DNA of 64,000 bases from Arenibacter palladensis (GCF_900129275.1 NZ_FQUX01000001.1:868001-932000), one strand, 5' to 3'. Counted from the first letter of the stretch, positions 8,050 to 16,206 are shown. The notes: a model not told the origin generated them from the letters alone. Numbers and translations: made by a program.

Positions 8050-9960
8050 TTACTCCTTTAGCCTAATTCTATTTTTAAATACCTCTTTGCCATCTATCAC
8101 AACTTTAAAATAGTAGCGCATTTTGGGCAAATAGGAGAGGTCATATGTAAAAATACCCTTTTTGAAATTTAGGTAGGTATGGGTTTCCACTATTTTAGTC
8201 TCATCTTCCTGTTGGGTAATAATGACCTCCACATCTTTTTCGTGGTTGGCAAAATAATCCAATGTTACCGGGCCCTCGGTTCTAGCTGGGAATATGTTTA
8301 TGGACGGTTCGTTGTCCAAATGATAGGGAACTCCAGGTTCTACTCTAAAGTTATACATAATATGGCTCCCAAAGTCGGAATTAAAATGTTTTATGGCCTG
8401 CCCCAAAGTATCCAATAGTTTAACGCTACCATTGCCATCTTTTGCCTTAAACCAAAACTCAAGTCCATCCCCTCCTTTATCATCTACCTTAAAAGTATAG
8501 TTGCCCTTTTGTAGTCTCAGGGTATCCAAATAGACGGTATTAGGTTTAAGATCTACGCTATCTCTTTTGAATATTGGTTTTCCGTAGCTATCGGTAACGG
8601 AATATTCATTTTGGCCGGGCTTACTATTCGTCTTAAAATAAATAATAGTGGACTCGGGCAGGATATTAGGTTTGGTAAAGACCGAGCTTTTGGAATTGTC
8701 AAATCCGTAACCATCTTTTTTGCCATTGGGTCTTTTTAACGCCACGTAAAATTTAGCGGAATCCTTTTCACGGTATATTTCTTCCGGTAAGGTGAGTATT
8801 GCCGTTTCTCCAAAGGGAAGGTCTCCTTTCCATTTAAATTCCTTTGGTTTCTGTCCTTCTAGAAAATAATTTACTACCAAAGATTTTAAATTGTTCTGGC
8901 CATTGTTCTTTATCCGGATAACGGCCAAGGCTCCAGTTTCATTTTTTCTACTGTGGATTTTTTCATTGGAAGGGGATATGATATCCACTAAAGCTACGTC
9001 ATTTTCGGAGTTTATCCTGCCGTATTCCAGTACATAGGCCACTAGAAGTTCTTTTGCACTGGGTTTTTCCGTTTCATAGGGTTCCATATTAAGGTCAATG
9101 GTAAATTCCTGTCCCGAATTTAAGTCAAAACTTACCTCATCTGGTTGCAACAAATAACCGGGACACCAATTGGCCCGGTCAAAGATCCAGGTCCCGGCTT
9201 GTGGATATAAGGGGTTATCTCCACATGCCATCCACAATTGTTTTCTATCGATGACTTTGCCGTTATAAAGTATGTCACGGTATTTGTCACAAAATTCCCC
9301 ACAGCCGTTGGCATCCATTCCATGGCCAGTCTGATGTATTTTTACTTTCCCAAAAGTTGATTTGCTATGGGCATTTATAGATACGGGTTGTAAATGATTT
9401 TCAATGGGGTTGGTTTTATCCCCATAACTATAATTACCATCGTAGACCTTATGTATGGCCAGTGACTCGGCAACTGGAGTCCCATAAGTAATTTCAAAAT
9501 CCACGGTAACCTTCCATCCTCGGGTTTTATTGTCTTCGTAACCTGTATGTATATAATCTACCTCGAGGCTATCCCTTAAAATGGGACTAAAATCCGTAAT
9601 GTCCACTTTCCAATCAAATCGCCAATCTTCCTGAAATCTGCCGCCATAGGGTGTAAGCATTCTAGCAATTTCATAGTTGGTGGTGTCATTTTTTTGCCTC
9701 ACTTTAATGTGATCCACGTAATCCCAGTCTGCACAGCGCATATTGTTAGGGCACTCAAAAGTAAGATTTAAGACTATTTGGCGAATTTCCTTGCTTTTGG
9801 GAGGAAAGACGGCCCAATGCTTATAACTATTTTCACCTTTTGATGGGTCGGTAACAATGGTTTCCTGGTTGTGGCTTATAATATTTTCGGTATGCTGGGC
9901 CTGTAAAATTTGCTGGGAACATAGAAAACCACAAAATAAAAACAAAACTCTATTGATCAT
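8050..9960 (-). CDS. secreted peptide-N-glycosidase F-like protein
   Basis: A 636-residue exported protein with a signal peptide at residues 1-21. The first 300 residues match flavobacterial PNGase F, which removes whole N-glycans from glycoproteins. Family landmarks appear in order: TFECPNNMRCADWD (residues 67-80), FEITYGTP (155-162), GHGMDANGCGEFC (212-224) and DRANWCPG (261-268). D80 and E222 correspond to the catalytic Asp60 and Glu206 of Elizabethkingia PNGase F. The segment around Glu118 of that enzyme (here near residues 136-148) is not clearly conserved. The C-terminal half is beta-rich, and its last 80 residues resemble a secretion/adhesion-type beta domain. Activity on N-glycans is inference. 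It directly precedes recJ. Confidence 0.8.
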   Translation of the reverse strand: MINRVLFLFCGFLCSQQILQAQHTENIISHNQETIVTDPSKGENSYKHWAVFPPKSKEIRQIVLNLTFECPNNMRCADWDYVDHIKVRQKNDTTNYEIARMLTPYGGRFQEDWRFDWKVDITDFSPILRDSLEVDYIHTGYEDNKTRGWKVTVDFEITYGTPVAESLAIHKVYDGNYSYGDKTNPIENHLQPVSINAHSKSTFGKVKIHQTGHGMDANGCGEFCDKYRDILYNGKVIDRKQLWMACGDNPLYPQAGTWIFDRANWCPGYLLQPDEVSFDLNSGQEFTIDLNMEPYETEKPSAKELLVAYVLEYGRINSENDVALVDIISPSNEKIHSRKNETGALAVIRIKNNGQNNLKSLVVNYFLEGQKPKEFKWKGDLPFGETAILTLPEEIYREKDSAKFYVALKRPNGKKDGYGFDNSKSSVFTKPNILPESTIIYFKTNSKPGQNEYSVTDSYGKPIFKRDSVDLKPNTVYLDTLRLQKGNYTFKVDDKGGDGLEFWFKAKDGNGSVKLLDTLGQAIKHFNSDFGSHIMYNFRVEPGVPYHLDNEPSINIFPARTEGPVTLDYFANHEKDVEVIITQQEDETKIVETHTYLNFKKGIFTYDLSYLPKMRYYFKVVIDGKEVFKNRIRLKE

Positions 9961-9979
9961 TGGAAAGTTGAGCGCCTAA

Positions 9980-10402
9980 TTATTGTTTGTTGAAATAAGT
10001 TTTGATTTCCAATGTTGAGAACTGCCGGAACATTTCCATTACCCCACAATATTTTTCTACTGAAAGGTCAACGGCCCTTTGCAATTTTTTTTCGTTGAGG
10101 TTATCGCCGGAAAAATGATATTCTATCAATACCTTGTCATAATATTTGGGATCCTCCTCGGTTAGGTTGGCAATAGTCTCTATTCTAAACTCTTGGACCT
10201 CCAGTTTCATTTTTTTAATTAGGGAAGCAACATCCAGACCAGAGCAACCGGCCAAAGCGGTCAACATAAGAGCTTTAGGCCTGTATCCCATGCCTTCTCC
10301 CCCATTTTCAGGGGCTACATCTATAATTACGTTGTTTCCGGACGGATTATTGCTTTCAAAGGCCATATTACCAAGCCATTTGGTAGTGATTTGATTTGTC
10401 AT
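9980..10402 (-). CDS. OsmC family peroxiredoxin-like protein
   Basis: A 140-residue OsmC/Ohr-fold protein. The frame is open 19 codons further upstream, but the ATG at 10402 gives the usual family start (MTNQITTKWLGNMAF) and avoids overlap with the divergent gene, so it was chosen. The two redox cysteines are C53 in LTALAGCSGLDVA and C119 in EKYCGVMEMF. OsmC/Ohr proteins reduce organic hydroperoxides through this pair. The gene is divergent from an AhpD-like gene starting at 10458, with 55 bp between the starts, suggesting a shared control region and a common peroxide-defence role. Confidence 0.85.
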   Translation of the reverse strand: MTNQITTKWLGNMAFESNNPSGNNVIIDVAPENGGEGMGYRPKALMLTALAGCSGLDVASLIKKMKLEVQEFRIETIANLTEEDPKYYDKVLIEYHFSGDNLNEKKLQRAVDLSVEKYCGVMEMFRQFSTLEIKTYFNKQ

Positions 10403-10457
10403 GTAGGTGTTTTTTTCGTTACTTGTATAGGTCAAAAATACGCATAATTCACAAATC

Positions 10458-11048
10458 ATGTCCCTTGTAGACCCTTTAGATGCCGATCACGATCCAGCGA
10501 CCAAAAAGTTGGCTGAATTTTTTAATGAAACTTTGGGTTTCTGTCCTAATTCGGTATTGACCATGCAGCATCGGCCTGCTATTTCCAAGGCATTTATTAA
10601 TTTGAATATGGCGGTGATGGCAAATGAGGGAAAGGTAAGCTCGGCTTTGAAAAGAATGATGGCCTGGGTAAGTAGTAATGCCACGGGTTGTCGCTATTGC
10701 CAGGCGCATGCCATAAGGGCGGCAGAACGTTATGGGGCTGAACAGGAACAATTGGATAATATCTGGGAGTATAGGACGCATTCGGCATTCTCAGAGGCCG
10801 AACGAGCAGCCTTGGATTTTGCATTGGCCGCTTCCCAGGTACCCAATACCATGAATTCTAAAATAAAGAAAGCCTTATATAAACATTGGGATGAAGGAGA
10901 GATAGTTGAAATGTTGGGGGTCATTTCTTTGTTCGGCTTTTTAAACCGCTGGAACGACACTATGGCTACAAGCTTGGAAGATGATGCTATAGAAAGTGGT
11001 AAGCAGTATTTAGAAAAATATGGATGGGAGAGGGGGAAACACGTTTAG
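10458..11048 (+). CDS. carboxymuconolactone decarboxylase / AhpD-like alkylhydroperoxidase family protein
   Basis: A 196-residue all-helical protein of the CMD/AhpD family. The signature TGCRYCQAHAIRAAERYG carries the redox pair C78 and C81 and the proton-relay histidine H84, typical of peroxidase-related members of this fold that act on peroxides with help from a thiol reductant. Length corresponds to the longer peroxidase-related subgroup rather than the short 4-carboxymuconolactone decarboxylases. It is divergent from the OsmC-like gene. Downstream lies a 492-bp spacer that holds two minus-strand small-RNA-like units. Confidence 0.85.
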   Translation: MSLVDPLDADHDPATKKLAEFFNETLGFCPNSVLTMQHRPAISKAFINLNMAVMANEGKVSSALKRMMAWVSSNATGCRYCQAHAIRAAERYGAEQEQLDNIWEYRTHSAFSEAERAALDFALAASQVPNTMNSKIKKALYKHWDEGEIVEMLGVISLFGFLNRWNDTMATSLEDDAIESGKQYLEKYGWERGKHV

Positions 11049-11150
11049 CCAAATTACTTCCTGTTGCAATGTGGGAACCGTCCAATTAAATTCAATTTGT
11101 CTTTAGGAAGTTCTTTATTCCATAATATCATTACAGATTTGGTCAAAAAT

Positions 11151-11219
11151 AAAAAGGCAGAGCATAGCTCTACCTTTTTCCCCAAATCTTACCATGAACT
11201 TAACCTACTTATGCTATGG
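11151..11219 (-). ncRNA. putative small RNA unit 1 (tandem copy, with own promoter box and terminator)
   Basis: On the minus strand a -7 box TACTTTTG (11232-11225) is followed, after 5 nt, by a 40-nt body (11219-11180) and then an A-rich hinge and terminator hairpin (11179-11151) ending in five U. The hairpin pairs GGUAGAGC with GCUCUGCC around a 3-nt loop. Its single G-U pair would be a C-A mismatch if read on the plus strand, which supports minus-strand transcription. The 40-nt body is identical in unit 2, 216 bp away, while the hairpin sequence differs but keeps pairing. The predicted transcript is about 69 nt. No known RNA family is recognised. An alternative plus-strand reading gives a short peptide beginning MNLTYLCYG, which I think less likely. 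Confidence 0.6.
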
Positions 11220-11224
11220 TCCTC

Positions 11225-11232
11225 CAAAAGTA
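11225..11232 (-). promoter_or_regulatory. -7 promoter box of small RNA unit 1
   Basis: Read on the minus strand this is TACTTTTG, an exact match to the Bacteroidota -7 consensus TAnnTTTG. It ends 5 nt upstream of the conserved 40-nt body, which would place the start of transcription at or next to the first conserved base. A T-rich stretch about 17 nt further upstream could serve as a weak -33 element. Confidence 0.5.
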
Positions 11233-11364
11233 TACTAATGTAAGTTGTGGAAAAAAGGTTTTAGATGAATGTCTCTTTATTAAGTTGAAATACTTCTTAT
11301 TCGATAAACAGTAGATTATATAGGATGTAATACAGCGGAGTCTGTATGTAGAATTGGTGCCAAT

Positions 11365-11435
11365 AAAAAAGGTGGAGAAGTCTCCACCTTTTTTGCCCCA
11401 AATCTTACCATGAACTTAACCTACTTATGCTATGG
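11365..11435 (-). ncRNA. putative small RNA unit 2 (tandem copy, with own promoter box and terminator)
   Basis: Same plan as unit 1. The -7-like box is TACTTTAG (11448-11441, one mismatch to TAnnTTTG). The same 40-nt body follows after 5 nt (11435-11396, no differences from unit 1), then one C and a terminator hairpin (11394-11365) pairing GGTGGAGA with TCTCCACC and ending in six T. The stem differs from unit 1 at several paired positions, always with compensating changes. It lies about 105 bp beyond the end of purF on the same strand, so it could be an independent gene or be processed from purF read-through. Predicted length is about 71 nt. Confidence 0.6.
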
Positions 11436-11492
11436 CACTACTAAAGTACATGTGCACAGCAGCTTTTTGATCAAAAAGACGTTAAAGAGTGT

Positions 11493-11538
11493 ATTTCATC
11501 GATGAAGTGCATAAAAACCTACCCTTCATCGATGAAAT
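11493..11538. repeat. inverted pair of palindromes just downstream of purF
   Basis: ATTTCATCGATGAAG (11493-11507) and CTTCATCGATGAAAT (11524-11538) are perfect inverted copies separated by 16 bp. Each arm also contains the self-palindrome TTCATCGATGAA. The right arm ends 2 bp from the purF stop codon. The whole can fold as one long hairpin, so it may end or stabilise the purF transcript, although no U-run follows. As DNA, the two 12-bp palindromes 30 bp apart (about three helical turns) would also suit a pair of dimeric protein sites. Confidence 0.5.
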
Positions 11539-11540
11539 GT

Positions 11541-13439
11541 TTAATATGCCCGTTCGTTCTTACCTTCAAAAAAGTTTATAAATGCCCTGTTTACCACGCG
11601 GTTACCCCCTGGAGTGGGATAATTGCCTGTAAAGTACCAATCTCCCAAATTTTTGGGACAGGCTTCATGTAGGTTTTCAATATTTTGATATATAACTTGA
11701 ACCTCGGCTTTAATGTCTGGCGGACTTAATAATTGCCCAATTTTGTCGGAAATCTCATCTGCAGTAAAAGGTGCATAGAATTCCTTTACGTAATTTACCA
11801 CCTCAGAGTCTTGTGTTTTGGTCTGTAGTAGACATTTTTTGTAGATTTCTTCCACAAGATTCATGGTGTTCCTTTCTTCATGTAGGGCCAAAGCAGCTTT
11901 AAATGCCACGAAATCCTCCAATTTTGCCATATCTATTCCGTAACAGTCAGGATAACGTATTTGAGGTGCGGATGAGACAACTATAATCTTCTTAGGCAAA
12001 AGTCGGTCCAAAATTCTTAGGATACTCTTCTGAAGCGTGGTTCCTCTAACGATGCTATCATCTATGATGACCAAATTATCATTTTCCTTCACAGATCCAT
12101 AGGATATATCATAAACGTGTGCCACCAAATCGTCCCTGCTGCTATCCTGTGTTATAAAGGTCCGTAGTTTGGCATCTTTTATGGCTACTTTCTCTATCCT
12201 AGGCCTTACTTCCAGAATCTCATGCAGTTCTTCCCGTGTTATTTTTCTGCCAATAGAAAGAATTTGTTCTTCTTTCTTTTTGTTCATGTAATTCTGTGCT
12301 GCGATTACCATTCCAAAAAAGGAGGTTTCCGCAGTATTGGGTATATAAGAGAATACGGTATTTTTTATATCGTTGTCTATCGATTTCAGGATAAGTGGAA
12401 AAAGCAGTTTTCCCAACATTTTTCTTTCCTGATAGATTTCTTTATCGCTTCCCCTGGAGAAATATATACGCTCAAAAGAACAGGCCTTTCTTTCGGTAGG
12501 TTCTAAAATTCTCTTGATTTTAACCTTGCCATTCTTTTTGATAATAATGGCGTGCCCAGGGTCCAATTCCTTAACATCGTCGAAGTTAACATTGAATACA
12601 GTCTGAATTGCAGGTCTTTCAGATGCAACTACGGCAATCTCGTCGTCTTTATAGTAATACGCAGGTCTAATCCCCGCAGGGTCTCTAAGTACAAAGGAAT
12701 CTCCATGTCCCAAAAGTCCGGCCATGGCATAACCTCCGTCAAAATTTTTGGCCGCTCTTCTTAAAATCTTGGCAACATTTAATCTTTCCGCAATCAATGG
12801 GGAGGCCTCCCTTTTATTGAACCCTTCTTTTTTAATATCCTTATAGAGTTGTGCAACGGCATCGTCCAGGAAATGACCAATTTTCTCCATTACCGTAACG
12901 GTATCGGCCTTTTCCTTGGGGTGCTGCCCAATTTGCACAAGGTTGTCGAAAAGTTCATTAACATTGGTCATGTTAAAATTACCGGCAACGATCAGGTTAC
13001 GGTGCATCCAATTGTTTTGTCTTAAAAAAGGATGTACGCTCTCTATGCTGTTTTTGCCGAAAGTTCCATATCGAACGTGTCCCAAAAGTACTTCCCCGAT
13101 GTAGGGAATATGCTTTTTTTGCTTGGCAACATCATTCAGATATTCCGGATTTTCTTTAAATGAAGTATTGATACGGTCATTTATTTGGGCAAAAATGTCC
13201 TGTATGGGTTGTTGGTCTATGGAGCGTACCCTGCTCATGTACCGCTCGCCCGCCTCCATGTCTAATTTAATACTGGCAAAACCGGCACCGTCCTGGCCAC
13301 GGTTATGCTGTTTTTCCATCATCAAGTACATCTTGTTTACCCCGTAAAAGGCAGAACCGTACTTTTCTTGATAATATTCCAACGGCTTTAATAACCGAAT
13401 CAGGGAAATTCCACATTCATGCTTAATAGCGTCGCTCAT
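11541..13439 (-). CDS. purF: amidophosphoribosyltransferase, long Bacteroidota form
   Basis: A 632-residue glutamine PRPP amidotransferase, the first committed step of purine synthesis. The catalytic N-terminal cysteine is C9, after the short propeptide MSDAIKHE that must be removed, followed by GISLIRLLKPLEYY. The glutaminase domain contains NRGQDGAGFASI and VLLGHVRYGTFG. The C-terminal phosphoribosyltransferase domain has the PRPP-binding loop VIIDDSIVRGTTLQ near residue 455 and DCYGIDMAKLEDFVAF after it. It is about 130 residues longer than enteric PurF, with extra sequence inside the glutaminase domain. It is the last gene of a purN-rnhA-pfkB-purF run, with a small hairpin before it that could attenuate it. 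Confidence 0.9.
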   Translation of the reverse strand: MSDAIKHECGISLIRLLKPLEYYQEKYGSAFYGVNKMYLMMEKQHNRGQDGAGFASIKLDMEAGERYMSRVRSIDQQPIQDIFAQINDRINTSFKENPEYLNDVAKQKKHIPYIGEVLLGHVRYGTFGKNSIESVHPFLRQNNWMHRNLIVAGNFNMTNVNELFDNLVQIGQHPKEKADTVTVMEKIGHFLDDAVAQLYKDIKKEGFNKREASPLIAERLNVAKILRRAAKNFDGGYAMAGLLGHGDSFVLRDPAGIRPAYYYKDDEIAVVASERPAIQTVFNVNFDDVKELDPGHAIIIKKNGKVKIKRILEPTERKACSFERIYFSRGSDKEIYQERKMLGKLLFPLILKSIDNDIKNTVFSYIPNTAETSFFGMVIAAQNYMNKKKEEQILSIGRKITREELHEILEVRPRIEKVAIKDAKLRTFITQDSSRDDLVAHVYDISYGSVKENDNLVIIDDSIVRGTTLQKSILRILDRLLPKKIIVVSSAPQIRYPDCYGIDMAKLEDFVAFKAALALHEERNTMNLVEEIYKKCLLQTKTQDSEVVNYVKEFYAPFTADEISDKIGQLLSPPDIKAEVQVIYQNIENLHEACPKNLGDWYFTGNYPTPGGNRVVNRAFINFFEGKNERAY

Positions 13440-13452
13440 GGTAACTTTAAAT

Positions 13453-13478
13453 TAAAAATGCCCTGTAAAATTAGGGCA
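13453..13478 (-). terminator. weak intrinsic terminator or attenuator between the PfkB kinase gene and purF
   Basis: On the minus strand TGCCCT (13478-13473) pairs with AGGGCA (13464-13459) across an 8-nt loop and is followed by TTTTT. The stem is only 6 bp, so termination would be partial. Its position, in the 44-bp gap just before purF, would let it reduce purF expression relative to the upstream genes. Confidence 0.4.
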
Positions 13479-13483
13479 CATAT

Positions 13484-14410
13484 TTATTGTAATTCAATAT
13501 CAAATTGGGTTAGCTCCTTAAACTGGAGCAACCTGTTGTTGACCTCTTTCTTTTCTAATTTTTCCATTCTTTCAGTGCCAAAACGTTCAACACAGAATGA
13601 TGCTAAATTGGAACCGTGTATAACCGCACTCTTTAGGTTGTTGAAACTTATGTTTTCCGATTCCGCCAAATATCCGGTAAAGCCACCTGCAAAAGTGTCT
13701 CCGGCTCCTGTTGGATCAAAAACTTCTTCCAAGGGCAGCGCCGGTGCAAAAAACACCTTGGATTTGTGAAACAACAGCGCTCCGTGCTCCCCTTTTTTAA
13801 TGACCACAAATTTAGGGCCCATTACATGTATTTTTTCAGCAGCCCTTACCAAGGAGTGTTCTCCAGTCAACTGCCTGGCCTCTTCATCATTAATGGTGAT
13901 CACATCTATGTGTTTAATAACTTCCTTCAACGCTTCAAGCGCATGGTCCATCCAAAAGTTCATGGTATCCAATACTATTAGTTTTGGTCGTTCTTCCATT
14001 TGATTAATTACACTCAGTTGTGTGTCCGGGTGTAAATTTCCCAACATTAATACGTCTGCGTCCTTAAAATTGTTTGGAACTACTGGGGTAAAGTCGGCAA
14101 GTACGTTCAATTCGGTAGATAAGGTGTCCCTGGAATTAAGATCGTTGTGATATTTTCCGCTCCAAAAGAAGGTTTTGCCCCCTTTAATGACCTGTAAGCC
14201 AGAAATATCTATATTTTTTTCGGTCAAAAGATTCAAATAATCCTGAGGGAAATCTTCGCCCACAACAGAAACAATGGCAGATTTTACTCTGAACTGTGAA
14301 GCTGCCAATCCAATAAAGGTGGCAGCCCCTCCCAAAATTTTATCGGTTTTGCCGAAAGGGGTTTCTATAGCGTCAAATGCAACTGTTCCTACGATTAAAA
14401 GTTTGCCCAT
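13484..14410 (-). CDS. PfkB family sugar/nucleoside kinase
   Basis: A 308-residue ribokinase-fold kinase. The N-terminal glycine pair region is KILGGAATFIGLAASQF, and the C-terminal signature with the catalytic base is DPTGAGDTFAGGFTGYLA (near residue 235). Family members phosphorylate sugars or nucleosides with ATP; the substrate is not clear. Its place between purN/rnhA and purF suggests a purine nucleoside or ribose substrate, which is inference from context only. The gap to purF is 44 bp with a small hairpin, and the gap to rnhA is 87 bp. Confidence 0.85.
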   Translation of the reverse strand: MGKLLIVGTVAFDAIETPFGKTDKILGGAATFIGLAASQFRVKSAIVSVVGEDFPQDYLNLLTEKNIDISGLQVIKGGKTFFWSGKYHNDLNSRDTLSTELNVLADFTPVVPNNFKDADVLMLGNLHPDTQLSVINQMEERPKLIVLDTMNFWMDHALEALKEVIKHIDVITINDEEARQLTGEHSLVRAAEKIHVMGPKFVVIKKGEHGALLFHKSKVFFAPALPLEEVFDPTGAGDTFAGGFTGYLAESENISFNNLKSAVIHGSNLASFCVERFGTERMEKLEKKEVNNRLLQFKELTQFDIELQ

Positions 14411-14497
14411 TAAATTTCGAAATTTGCTGCAAAGATAGGTTTTTGAACTGCGAATTCCACAGCAATGGAAATCAAATTTTAAAAAATGATGATATCC

Positions 14498-15133
14498 CTA
14501 TTTTCTGCCAAAATCTGCAGGTATTTCACCCCAGGCCTTGGTTTCCCATTTCACTATAGTTGTGGTGTAGGTGTTTTTTTCAAGCCAGGTTATGGCGCGC
14601 CTTACCAAATCGAAAACCACTTTGTTTTCAGGGGTCTCGGGCAATTTGGAGTTACAGCTTTTTTTTCGGACCCAACTCATGGCCGTTTTGGAATCCGTAT
14701 ATATTATTCTGTCGCTATTCTGTTGTTTTAAATAGGCCAGGCCATGTACCAAGGCCAAAAACTCGCCAATATTATTGGTGCCTTGCTTAAATGGCCCCTG
14801 TTTAAATAGCTCTTTTTTGGTTTTGGTATCTACTCCCCTGTATTCCATGATACCCGGATTACCACTAGAAGCGGCATCTACCGAAATGGAATTATAATTG
14901 GGCTCGCCTATTTTACTAATTTGTTCCTTGCTCAGAGAAGAGGAAGTAATTTTTTTGCCCTTGTAATCATCATAATTGCCGTTATATGCCTTTTTTGCGG
15001 CCTCAAAGGTGGGAAAGGATTTGTATTGGGCCCCTTTGTAGTTGGTGATAGCTGCTTTACAGTCTTTCCAGCTGGTGTAGATTCCTGGTCGACTTCCTTT
15101 CCAAACGGTATAGAATTTTTCTTTTTTGGCCAT
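14498..15133 (-). CDS. rnhA: ribonuclease H with N-terminal viroplasmin-like domain
   Basis: A 211-residue protein. Residues 1-50 (FYTVWKGSRPGIYTSWKDC onward) form the caulimovirus viroplasmin-like domain, which binds RNA-DNA hybrids. The rest is an RNase HI domain whose four acidic active-site positions are visible: ISVDAASSGNPG, IGEFLALVHGL, IIYTDSKTAMSWV and the terminal IPADFGRK. It degrades RNA in hybrids, protecting replication. Its start codon overlaps the purN stop by one base (TAATG), so translation is coupled. The fusion is common in Bacteroidota and Firmicutes. Confidence 0.9.
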   Translation of the reverse strand: MAKKEKFYTVWKGSRPGIYTSWKDCKAAITNYKGAQYKSFPTFEAAKKAYNGNYDDYKGKKITSSSLSKEQISKIGEPNYNSISVDAASSGNPGIMEYRGVDTKTKKELFKQGPFKQGTNNIGEFLALVHGLAYLKQQNSDRIIYTDSKTAMSWVRKKSCNSKLPETPENKVVFDLVRRAITWLEKNTYTTTIVKWETKAWGEIPADFGRK

Positions 15134-15702
15134 TATGTCCCCATTAATACCTGCTCAATCACCTTAGGGAAATGCTCATATTCCAAGTGATGGACCTTTT
15201 CTGCAATCATTTCAGGAGTATCATTTGGGCTTAAAGCAACCTTTGCCTGCTTAATGATGGCTCCTTCGTCGTAATTCTCGTTTACATAGTGGATGGTTAT
15301 CCCTGTTTCCACCTCATTATTGTTTTTTACCGCTTCATGAACGTACATGCCGTACATTCCCTTGCCGCCGTATTTGGGGAGCAACGCCGGATGGATGTTT
15401 ATAATTTTATTGGGGTAGTTGGCGATGAGGTTGTCTGGAATTTTCCAGAGAAATCCAGCCAAAACAATGAGGTCCGGATTAAAGGACTTAAGTATATTTA
15501 AAACACAGTCCGAGTTATAAAAAGAATGTCTATTAAAGTATATGGCATTCAAATTTAATCGGTTACATCTTTCAAAAACTTTGGCGTCCTTTTTATTGGA
15601 TAGTACACAGCTAATGGAAACCTCTGGATTGTCGCGAAAATAGTGTTCTATGTTTTCAACGTTGGAACCAGAGCCGGAAGCAAATAGGACAATCCTTTTC
15701 AT
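15133..15702 (-). CDS. purN: phosphoribosylglycinamide formyltransferase
   Basis: A 189-residue folate-dependent GAR transformylase, the third step of purine synthesis. Visible features are the phosphate-binding start RIVLFASGSGSNVENI, the catalytic block INIHPALLPKYGGKGMYG (Asn, His) and the downstream Asp in VNENYDEGAII. Length is normal. It heads a minus-strand unit purN-rnhA-pfkB-purF and is divergent from acpP, from which it is separated by 159 bp. Confidence 0.95.
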   Translation of the reverse strand: MKRIVLFASGSGSNVENIEHYFRDNPEVSISCVLSNKKDAKVFERCNRLNLNAIYFNRHSFYNSDCVLNILKSFNPDLIVLAGFLWKIPDNLIANYPNKIINIHPALLPKYGGKGMYGMYVHEAVKNNNEVETGITIHYVNENYDEGAIIKQAKVALSPNDTPEMIAEKVHHLEYEHFPKVIEQVLMGT

Positions 15703-15820
15703 GTGTTGTTTTGGGGTTAGGACAGAAAATAATTTTGGGCTAAAATAGCACTCTTGTATTTAATTTTATTAAATTACATCACATTTTAACGACAAATAGT
15801 GTTATTAAACCAAAGTTTTT

Positions 15821-15828
15821 TATTTTTG
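15821..15828 (+). promoter_or_regulatory. putative -7 promoter box of acpP
   Basis: TATTTTTG fits TAnnTTTG exactly and lies 33 bp before the acpP ATG. The surrounding 159-bp purN-acpP spacer is very AT-rich. No clear -33 TTTG is present at the expected distance. Confidence 0.4.
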
Positions 15829-15861
15829 CCATCAATTTAAATTTTTAAAACCGATATTATT

Positions 15862-16095
15862 ATGTCAGACATTGCATCAAGAGTAAAAGCTATCATCGTA
15901 GATAAATTAGGTGTTGATGAGAACGAAGTTGTAACCGAAGCTAGCTTTACCAACGACTTAGGGGCAGATTCATTGGATACTGTTGAGTTGATAATGGAGT
16001 TCGAAAAAGAATTTGATATTCAAATTCCGGACGATCAAGCAGAAAACATTGCTACAGTTGGTCAAGCTATAAGTTATATAGAAGAAGCCAAGTAA
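15862..16095 (+). CDS. acpP: acyl carrier protein
   Basis: A 77-residue, strongly acidic acyl carrier protein. The phosphopantetheine attachment serine lies in the signature [15 protein letters not shown] (near residue 37-38). It carries growing acyl chains for fatty acid synthesis in the cytoplasm. It starts the conserved acpP-fabF-rnc order and is followed by a strong hairpin terminator, so it probably makes an abundant short transcript in addition to any read-through into fabF. Confidence 0.97.
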   Translation: MSDIASRVKAIIVDKLGVDENEVVTEASFTNDLGADSLDTVELIMEFEKEFDIQIPDDQAENIATVGQAISYIEEAK

Positions 16096-16120
16096 TTTTA
16101 TGATTTCTTGAACAAGTTTC

Positions 16121-16164
16121 AAAATTATCCATGTGGTAAAGACGCTGCATGGATAATTTTTTTT
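16121..16164 (+). terminator. rho-independent terminator after acpP
   Basis: AAAATTATCCATG (16121-16133) and CATGGATAATTTT (16148-16160) form a perfect 13-bp stem with a 14-nt loop, followed by more T. It lies 26 bp after the acpP stop and 43 bp before fabF, so it can give separate, higher acpP expression. Confidence 0.8.
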
Positions 16165-16206
16165 AATTTACACCTAACTTAATAAGTTAAACAAAAATTT
16201 AGTTCA

